Below are positions 55,800 through 64,000 of a stretch of DNA of 64,000 nt, in pieces. Below the pieces are notes generated by a model. The model did no database searches. It was not told where the DNA came from and saw nothing but the letters and a program-made list of their open reading frames with translations. The stretch's first letter is position 1. Every line of letters starts with the position of its first letter. Both the position numbers and the translations under genes were made by a program. The stretch comes from Escarpia spicata (lineage: Eukaryota; Annelida; Polychaeta; Sabellida; Siboglinidae), in contig OZ023207.1 of the NCBI GenBank assembly GCA_963995525.1, positions 2,758,105 to 2,822,104 on the forward strand. The letters are read 5' to 3'.

Positions 55800-57017
55800 G
55801 GAAGAAGTATGTGGAAGTGTAGTACCTCATGATGGAAGAAGTACGTGGAAGTGTAGTATATCATGATGGAAGAAGTACGTGGAAGTGTAGTACCTCATGA
55901 TGGAAGAAGTACGTGGAAGTGTAGTATATCATGATGGAAGAAGTACGTGGAAGTGTAGTACCTCATGATGGAAGAAGTACGTGGAAGTGTAGTATATCAT
56001 GATGGAAGACGTACATGGAAGTGTAGTACCTCATGATGGAAGAAGTATGTGGAAGTGTAGTATATCATGATGGAAGAAGTACGTGGAAGTGTAGTACCTC
56101 ATGATGAAAGAAGTATGTGGAAGTGTAGTACATCATGATGGAAGAAGTACGTGGAAGTGTAGTACATCATGATGGAAGAAGTACGTGAAAGTGTAGTACC
56201 TCATGATGGAAGAAGTACGTGGAAGTGTAGTATATCATGATGGAAGAAGTATGTGGAAGTGTAGTACCTCATGGTGGAAGAAGTACGTGGAAGTGTAGTA
56301 CCTCATGATGGAAGAAGTACGTGGAAGTGTAGTACCTCATAATGGCATAAGTATGTGGAAGTGTAGTACCTCATGATGTAAGACGTACGTGGAAGTGTAG
56401 TACCTCGTGATGGAAGAAGTATGTGGAAGTGTAGTACCTCATGATGGAAGAAGTGAGTGGAAGTGTAGTACCTCATGATGGAAGAAGTACGTGGAAGTGT
56501 AGTACCTCATGATGGAAGAAGTACGTGGAAGTGTAGTATATCATGATGGAAGACGTACGTGGAAGTGTAGTACCTCATGATGGAAGAAGTACGTGGAAGT
56601 GTAGTATATCATGATGGAAGAAGTACGTGTAAGTGTAGTACCTCATGATGAAAGAAGTATGTGGAAGGGTTGTACATCATGATGGAAGAAGTATGTGGAA
56701 GTGTAGTACATCATGATGGAAGAAGTACATGGAAGTGTAGTACCTCATGATGGAAGAAGTACGTGGAAGTGTAGTATATCATGATGGAAGAAGTATGTGG
56801 AAGTGTAGTACCTCATGGTGGAAGAAGTACGTGGAAGTGTAGTACCTCATGATGGAAGAAGTACGTGGAAGTGTAGTACCTCATAATGGCAGAAGTATGT
56901 GGAAGTGTAGTACCTCATGATGTAAGACGTACGTGGAAGTGTAGTACCTCGTGATGGAAGAAGTATGTGGAAGTGTAGTACCTCATGATGGAAGAAGTGA
57001 GTGGAAGTGTAGTACCT
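55800..57017. repeat. 34-bp minisatellite, first block (~36 copies)
   Basis: Unit AAGTACGTGGAAGTGTAGTA plus CCTCATGATGGAAG; many units alternate CCTCATG/TATCATG. On the - strand each full unit contains CATGAG/GTACTAC, the donor of GT32 exon 1. Confidence 0.95.
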
Positions 57018-57262
57018 CAAGTCTAGGGGCCCATATTAATGACTATCATTGACACAACTGGCAGTGAAACAAATCAAGTGGATCAGCATTAATTTAAAAA
57101 ATGTCCCAAATGACGCAGGTTTGTCATTGAAAAAAGCTAAACTGGCCAATAATGGCTGTGGTTGACGTGAATGGCCTCCACACAAGCTGTTCACGTGCTA
57201 ACAGGCACACTTTTGATTAATTCAACACACAAAATTATTTCTTACTAGAACATACACGGTAT
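57018..57262 (+). mobile_element. Duplicated piece of the degraded hAT-type MITE
   Basis: Copy of 55549-55793 at an offset of 1469 bp with about one base difference, embedded in the 34-bp array by segmental duplication rather than fresh insertion. Confidence 0.9.
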
Positions 57263-58960
57263 GAAGTAGGAAGAAGTATGTGGAAGTGTAGTACCTCATG
57301 ATGGAAGAAGTACGTGGAAGTGTAGTATATCATGATGGAAGAAGTACGTGGAAGTGTAGTACCTCATGATGGAAGAAGTACGTGGAAGTGTAGTATATCA
57401 TGATGGAAGAAGTACGTGGAAGTGTAGTACCTCATGATGGAAGAAGTACGTGGAAGTGTAGTATATCATGATGGAAGAAGTACGTGGAAGTGTAGTACCT
57501 CATGATGGAAGAAGTACGTGGAAGTGTAGTATATCATGATGGAAGACGTACATGGAAGTGTAGTACCTCATGATGGAAGAAGTATGTGGAAGTGTAGTAT
57601 ATCATGATGGAAGAAGTATGTGGAAGTGTAGTACCTCATGATGAAAGAAGTATGTGGAAGTGTAGTACATCATGATGGAAGAAGTACGTGGAAGTGTAGT
57701 ACATCATGATGGAAGAAGAAGGTGGAAGTGTAGTACCTCATGATGGAAGAAGTACGTGGAAGTGTAGTATATCATGATGGAAGAAGTATGTGGAAGTGTA
57801 GTACCTCATGGTGGAAGAAGTACGTGGAAGTGTAGTACCTCATGATGGAAGAAGTACGTGGAAGTGTAGTACCTCATAATGGCAGAAGTATGTGGAAGTG
57901 TAGTACCTCATGATGTAAGACGTACGTGGAAGTGTAGTACCTCGTGATGGAAGAAGTATGTGGAAGTGTAGTACCTCATGATGGAAGAAGTGAGTGGAAG
58001 TGTAGTACCTCATGATGGAAGAAGTACGTGGAAGTGTAGTACCTCATGATGGAAGAAGTACGTGGAAGTGTAGTATATCATGATGGAAGACGTACGTGGA
58101 AGTGTAGTACCTTATGATGGAAGAAGTATGTGGAAGTGTAGTATATCATGATGGAAGAAGTACGTGGAAGTGTAGTACCTCATGATGGAAGAAGTACATG
58201 GAAGTGTAGTATATCATGATGGAAGAAGTACGTGGAAGTGTAGTACCTCATGATGGAAGAAGTACGTGGAAGTGTAGTATATCATGATGGAAGAAGTACG
58301 TGTAAGTGTAGTACCTCATGATGAAAGAAGTATGTGGAAGTGTTGTACATCATGATGGAAGAAGTATGTGGAAGTGTAGTACATCATGATGGAAGAAGTA
58401 CATGGAAGTGTAGTACCTCATGATGGAAGAAGTACATGGAAGTGTAGTATATCATGATGGAAGAAGTATGTGGAAGTGTAGTACCTCATGGTGGAAGAAG
58501 TACGTGGAAGTGTAGTACCTCATGATGGAAGAAGTACGTGGAAGTGTAGTACCTCATAATGGCAGAAGTATGTGGAAGTGTAGTACCTCATGATGTAAGA
58601 CGTACGTGGAAGTGTAGTACCTCGTGATGGAAGAAGTATGTGGAAGTGTAGTACCTCATGATGGCAGAAGTATGTGGAAGTGTAGTACATCATGATGGAA
58701 GAAGTACATGAAAGTGTAGTACCTCATGATGTAAGAAGTATGTGGAAGTGTAGTACCTCATGATGGAAGAAGTATGTGGAAGTGTAGTACCTCATGATGG
58801 AAGAAGTATGTGGAAGTGTAGTACCTCAAGATGGAAGAAGTACGTGGAAGTGTAGAACCTCAAGATGTAAGAAGTACGTGGAAGTGTAGTACCTCATGAT
58901 GTAAGAAGTATGTGGAATTGTAGTACCTCATGATGGAAGAAGTATGTGGAAGTGTAGTAC
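57263..58960. repeat. 34-bp minisatellite, second block (~50 copies) ending at GT32 exon 1
   Basis: The same unit as 55800-57017. The order of variant units partly repeats the first block. The last unit merges directly into the exon 1 donor at 58961. Confidence 0.95.
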
Positions 58961-59448
58961 CTCATGACATCGGCGCGGTTGATGTTGTACTGGTAGGAGT
59001 CAAACATCCTGAGGTGTTGGGGGAAGTGGTGTTGAATGAAGCAGCGGATGTCAGCATCCGTCCAGAACCAGTATTCCCAGGTTGGGTTCTGCTCCATCCA
59101 CGACCGCACCCACGTGGAGAACTGGGCCGGGATTTTATCCCCCGCCCATGTCTGGTGGATGATGCGGGGGATGGAGGGGGGTGACTTAGTGGGTGACTTA
59201 GAGGATGAGTGTAGGTCACTCGGTGCGGCATGTTGCGTTATGGCATCTACCACAGAGGGTTGTCTAGATTCTGCCAATGATATATGGCTGGGTAAAATCC
59301 ACACAGAGGGGCGAGTGGGGGCGCCACGGGTCTGCAACTTCTGTCGCCATATCAACACCAGTCCAAGGATGAGTGTCGTCAACACCGCGAGTTGACGCCA
59401 CGTAACATGACGCGTCATGATGACATGCGACACATTATGATGACACAC
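58961..59448 (-). CDS. GT32-type glycosyltransferase, exon 1 (signal anchor + N-terminal catalytic part)
   Basis: Type II Golgi-type glycosyltransferase. Reading from 59448 (or the internal Met at 59418) the protein has a short basic N-terminus, a hydrophobic anchor around residues 15-37 (WRQLAVLTTLILGLVLIW), a Ser/Pro stem and then PRIIHQTWAGDKIP, WEYWFWTDADIRCFI and NINRADVMR. These match the start of the Gly_transf_sug/GT32 fold (Och1- and Sur1/Csh1-like enzymes transferring a sugar from a nucleotide donor). The exon ends ATGAG/gtacta in phase 2. Its donor junction is the seed of the 34-bp array that fills the adjacent intron. Acceptor sugar and substrate are unknown. Confidence 0.88.
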
Positions 59449-59594
59449 GACAGGTCATGATGAACAGACTGCGGCACGGTGTCATTAAGAACCCGTTGTC
59501 AAGGCAATCGAAACTGAAAGAGAACGAAACACACTGAATCAAAAGAACAGTCCTTCACAACTTCTGTAGCGTTTCAATATTATTTGTGGAGATC

Positions 59595-60150
<556 letters not shown>

Positions 60151-61690
60151 GAATATATATAATATATCGTTAATATACATCTAAATATCATGTATTCATT
60201 ATGCTTAACAAGTAAGTGAATGTCCAAAAATGTATTAATATTACTGTCTCATCTTCAGTGGGTGCATTGAAATGGAAATAAAGAGAGATTGGAAAATATA
60301 TCTGTGTAGCTTACCCGCTTAAACAGACAATTGTTACAGAATCGCTGAAATCAGTTTATGTGAGCAGACGAGGCATTTGTTTTGTGCTTCGAATGGTTTT
60401 CGTTCTAAAATGCTCGTTGTTTTCGTTGGCCATTTGTGACATACAGTCACGTCAGCATTGGAAGTCGCCACTACTACTTAAATTACGCAAACACTGTGAC
60501 TAAAAGTAGCCAGCCTGCAAGAAGTATAGTTGTCATCAAGTGTCAAAATTTTCAATGGCACTACATTTAACAAAAATCGAACACAAAAACTGCGTCTCAT
60601 ACATAACATGCGAAGTCCTGAAACACAGACACAGACAGGCACAGACAGGCACATGGGCACTACTTTTTTCAACAAGTATAACATTTTGAAGTTCTTGAAC
60701 AAACATCGCTATTTCTAACCATCAGTTGAAGCAGTTTCAGGTCAGTTTTCAGACTTCTGGGTCAAATTTCAATATGTTTTTGAGAATGAATAACAAATTT
60801 TGATACTGATGCCACTGCATCAATATCAAAACTTGTGTTATGATATTTGGACGTTTTGAACTGATTTGTGTCCTTGTGAAGTGCATTTAAAGCGAAGGTT
60901 TGGGCTGCCATTCAGGTCAAGAAGCAGCATGCTTTTTAATGTTGTTGTTAATTACCTTTAAACGTTTGTTTGCGGTGCGTACATTTTTGCATGATATTGT
61001 ACGAAATAGGTGTAAATGACACCAAGTTCTTTTAGTTGGTTTATTCTTTGGCAGGTTTCTTTAATTGAAGCAACTTTTGAAGCGCTGTCTCATACGTAAG
61101 CAAAACGCCACGTGCACGTTGTCGGAGTTGCGTGCGAGACAAAGGCGCAGATATTTTTCAACAGTTGTAGTTTATTAACTTGCTATTCAGTTAAAAAACC
61201 AAGCTGGTATGAAAATATTGATGACAGACAACATTATCAGCTCACTGCTTTCTTATTGTAGAATTTAGTTGCTTTTTTTCTGTGCATTCTCACGCTGTCT
61301 GTCTCGAACAAATTCCGACACCATTATTGCAGGTGTCCAAGTTGCGTGCATGACACATTTTCCCATTTTAGGCTTTAAGCGAAACTTTGTATGAAATATG
61401 AATACTGTTAGGTACATAGATTTTCAGTCAAGTTTTACAGGGAATATATGTATTTTACATAAGGCAAATTTTTTATGGAAACGTGCTATCCCGTCTCATG
61501 TGTAACATGGACACCAGTGGAGCTGGTGTCTGGTTGCATGCGAGACAAAAGAGTTATGTTGGACATCCTTTAAGTTTGTGTTTTGGCTAACAATATCAAC
61601 ACTGGATTATTCCTGTGACTCAGTGGTAGTAAGTTTTTTGCATTTTCTCATTTCAAAAAACATATTTTTAGTTTTAAAATTTGTTTCAGG
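60151..61690. other. Non-coding part of the inverted-repeat-flanked segment, with three hairpins
   Basis: AT-rich. Imperfect hairpins with TGTCTC....GACACC and GGTGTC....GAGACA arms lie at about 61086-61141, 61301-61355 and 61493-61545. Single arms occur at 60593 (+ side 'left' arm) and later at 62256 and 62600. Confidence 0.7.
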
Positions 61691-62180
61691 TCATGAGCAC
61701 TGATGGGGATGCAGGAGAACTGCAGCCTAAGTACATAAACAGAAGTGGTACACACTACACCTGGCCCGACAAGGAGGACACACTACACCTGGCCCGACAA
61801 GGAGGACACACTACACCTGGCCCGACAAGGAGGACACACTACACCTGGCCCGACAAGGAGGACACACTACACCTGGCCCGACAAGGAGGACACACTACAC
61901 CTGGCCCGACAAGGAGGACCCACTACACCTGGCCCGACAAGGAGGACACACTACACCTGGCCCGACAAGGAGGACACACTACACCTGGCCCGACAAGGAG
62001 GACACACTACACCTGGCCCGACAAGGAGGACACACTACACCTGGCCCGACAAGGAGGACACACTACACCTGGCCCGACAAGGAGGACACTTCTTGGGTGA
62101 CCCCGGACCAAATCATCAAGAGGCTAGAAAATCCTGATATTTCAGCCCGTGGACACTACCTCTCTGACTGTCAATGCTGA
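61691..62180 (+). CDS. Unrecognised exon-like ORF with 28-bp coding minisatellite
   Basis: A strong acceptor (T-rich tract then TTTGTTTCAG at 61690) precedes ATGAGCACTGATGGGG. This reads MSTDGDAGELQPKYINRSG, then HYTWPDKED, then enters twelve tandem copies of a 28-bp unit. Because 28 is not a multiple of 3 the array cycles through three frames, and the straight reading ends at LLG and a stop near 62100. In another frame the sequence after the array reads DTSWVTPDQIIKRLENPD then ISARGHYLSDCQC and stop, which looks like the original C-terminus. ATTAAA lies at 62229. I do not recognise the protein. It lies inside the inverted-repeat-flanked segment 59595-63366. Confidence 0.4.
61752..62092 (+). 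repeat. 28-bp minisatellite, 12 copies
   Basis: Unit begins GACACACTACACCTGGCCC and continues GACAAGGAG; copies are almost identical, with one CCCACTAC variant. It lies inside the exon-like ORF at 61691. Unit length mod 3 is 1, so copy number sets the downstream frame. Confidence 0.95.
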
Positions 62181-63165
62181 CATTTCACTCTATTGATGAC
62201 AACATGACAAATTTCAAATCATTTCCTGATTAAAAATGCGTCTGTGTGTCTTTACTTTCTGGTGTCCATGTTGCATGCGAGAAATGTTGGTCTGTGTGCC
62301 TGTGTCAATTTTGTTGTGAAAAAATTCTTGCTTGGTATGTTAAGAACAAGAGACAACACTGAGAAGACTGTAATGAAAAGAACAAGCCAGAGAGGAGTTG
62401 GCTGGCTTTTCTGTCATAAAGATGTACAACAGTTGAAAACCGTAAAGCACGGCCAGCACCTCATGTCATAATAATCTGCAGTCCCAAAATGCGGAAAAGG
62501 AGAATATATTTTGCACCCACTCTTTATTTCAGTCCACATCACATGCTTCAGCTTACCATACGGCCACAAGAACTTATTTAAACTGAAAAAACGTCACATT
62601 TCAGTGTTCATGTTAAACGCAAGACACATCCGTAGTTGCGAAACTTGACCTACCATTACACAACATCCAGGCTAGTTCTTGATTTTCTTTTTACAAATCT
62701 GAAGCTAGGATATGTTAAGCTTTCAGTTGGTACAAAAAACTGTTTAAAAAGCACAACTTGTTTTTTTACCTCTCATGTGACACTACTGGCCTGTTTTCAT
62801 GAGTCAGCCCATTATTATTATTAATACATATCTGATGTTAGCGTTATAATTAATTCATTAAATAGAATAATAATTTGTATTGTCTTATCAAATGAACGTA
62901 TTAGTGTACGTGCACAGACATGCAACCACACACATGCACTCAAGCTCGCACGCACGGGAACACAATTATTGGCTATTTGTAAGACTAATATTATTTTGTT
63001 TTTTACATTAAGTAGAAATTCTAACCTTTCATTACCTGCAAACCATACTGGTGATAATAATTATGCCTTAATTAATCGAGCTACTTTTTCATCAAAAACA
63101 ATGCCAATCTTATAACTAACACACACGCACACAATCACGCACCTGTGTATATTAACGAACACGCA
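62181..63165. other. Downstream part of the inverted-repeat-flanked segment
   Basis: Contains single hairpin-arm motifs (GGTGTCCATGTTGCATGCGA at 62260) and CA-containing patches (62920-62960, 63118-63140). No exon was recognised. Confidence 0.5.
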
Positions 63166-63366
63166 TACCGTAATGATAGCGTCACTGTGCGGCATTTCTG
63201 TGTAGCTCATTTATGTAGCGACGCCTCGACACAATATCAATTTTACGGTAACCGTGGTCGTGGAGCTACGTGTTTTAGTTGAGTTTGTTTTTGTATGATA
63301 AGTAAGATATGTGAGATGTTTGGCAGCTGTAGGTGGTCCTTTTCATGGTTAGGTCAGAAAGTAAAA
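63166..63366 (+). repeat. Right arm of the inverted repeat
   Basis: Partner of 59595-60150; ~80-85% matching by eye outside a 50-bp region that replaces the CA arrays. The LINE fragment starts just outside it. Confidence 0.85.
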
Positions 63367-63380
63367 TATTTGTGTAACGT

Positions 63381-64000
63381 AGGTTTTTCCCCCGTGATAT
63401 GTTTTTGTAGTACTTCTAATAGTTCAGTAGGCGATAATAACCTAAAATCTCAAACAACAAATGAAGATGAAGAAAAAGCAAATATACTTGCTGACTATTT
63501 CTCCAGTGTATTCACCAAAGAACAGTCAGGGCCTATACCAACCATACCTAAAGTAAACAATAAACATGCGATGGACAAATTAAAACTAACTGAAAATATA
63601 ATACTACTGACGTTAAAACAACTTAATATAAGCAAATCGCCTGGCCCAGATGGAATAGGCGCCAGGCTACTAAATGAGTTGTCAGCAAGTATTTGTCAAC
63701 CCTTAAAACAAATTTTTGAAACGTCGATTAAAACTTCCTGCATTCCCAATGACTGGAAAGAGGCTCAAATATCAGCAATTTATAAAAATGGAAACAAGAA
63801 ACTAGCTAGTAACTACCGCCCAATAAGTTTAACAAGCATAGTATGTAAATGTATGGAAAAAATTATTAGAAATCACATTACAAACTACATGAAAGTAAAT
63901 AATCTATTTAGTCAAAAACAATATGGATTTATATCTGGCCGATCAACAGTTCTACAACTAATCAAAATAATAGATGACTGGACTAAAGAAATGGACAAGG
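63381..64000 (+). mobile_element. Non-LTR retrotransposon, 5'-truncated, reverse transcriptase part (runs off window)
   Basis: An open frame with no stop from 63283 to the window end. From about 63418 it reads SSVGDNNLKSQ, then NILADYFSSVFTKEQ, LNISKSPGPDGIGARLLNE, WKEAQISAIYKNGNKK, SNYRPISLTSIVCKCMEKI and QYGFISGRSTVLQLI. These are the N-terminal reverse-transcriptase blocks (KSPGPDGI, NYRPISL, QYGF..GRST) of CR1/Jockey/RTE-like LINEs. The endonuclease is missing, so the copy is 5'-truncated near 63366-63418, right at the outer edge of an inverted repeat. The frame is intact as far as seen, suggesting a fairly young copy. Confidence 0.88.

Noticed and set aside
62244..62471. 75-codon frame with basic C-terminal part
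   Set aside because: Overlaps a hairpin-arm motif; not recognised, no acceptor or conserved features seen.

Overview
The window is animal (metazoan) nuclear DNA from an invertebrate. It shows short exons with GT/AG introns, tRNA-derived SINEs, non-LTR retrotransposon pieces, hAT-like and TTAA-type non-autonomous DNA transposons, and an extreme load of minisatellites. A marine lophotrochozoan such as a mollusc is my best guess, but nothing here proves the phylum.

Two protein genes are recognisable and converge tail to tail. On the + strand, 8080-44696 holds the last twelve supported coding exons of a misshapen/TNIK/MINK1/MAP4K4-type germinal-centre kinase. The kinase domain and most of the linker lie upstream of the window. 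The visible part is the end of the disordered linker plus a complete C-terminal citron-homology (CNH) domain. All twelve exons join in a consistent phase (1581 nt, 526 codons plus stop), and a 3' UTR runs to an AATAAA near 46030. On the - strand, 59448-48492 holds a three-exon type II membrane glycosyltransferase of the GT32 (Gly_transf_sug, Och1/Sur1-like) kind with a DxD motif. Its middle exon carries an apparent 1-base frameshift in a run of four C/G.

Layout: 1-8079 is repeat-rich upstream intron or intergenic sequence (589-bp tandem duplication, dispersed mobile-element pieces, several minisatellites, a SINE and one candidate exon). 8080-24512 holds kinase-gene exons separated by introns full of arrays and transposons (2.4-kb hAT-like element, TTAA MITE, paired 457-bp MITEs, hAT MITE). 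24513-41851 is a single 17.3-kb intron, of which roughly 15 kb is tandem arrays, including a 10.2-kb array of about 150 copies of a 68-bp satellite. 41852-46035 holds the last exons and 3' UTR. 46036-59595 is the convergent intergenic region and the glycosyltransferase gene with its own arrays. 59595-63366 is a roughly 3-kb segment between ~200-bp inverted repeats, containing three phased hairpins and an unrecognised exon-like ORF with a 28-bp coding minisatellite. 63380-64000 is a 5'-truncated non-LTR retrotransposon cut by the window end.

The most striking pattern is that many minisatellites begin at, or are built from, the splice junctions of real exons. The donor of exon 24363-24512, the donor of exon 44248-44387, the donor end of exon 23524-23587, the donor of the GT32 first exon, and the acceptors of exons 22530 and 44248 are all copied into tandem arrays. 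The arrays therefore carry strings of duplicated splice sites. Many long open frames in the window are artefacts of arrays whose unit is a multiple of 3 or lacks stops.
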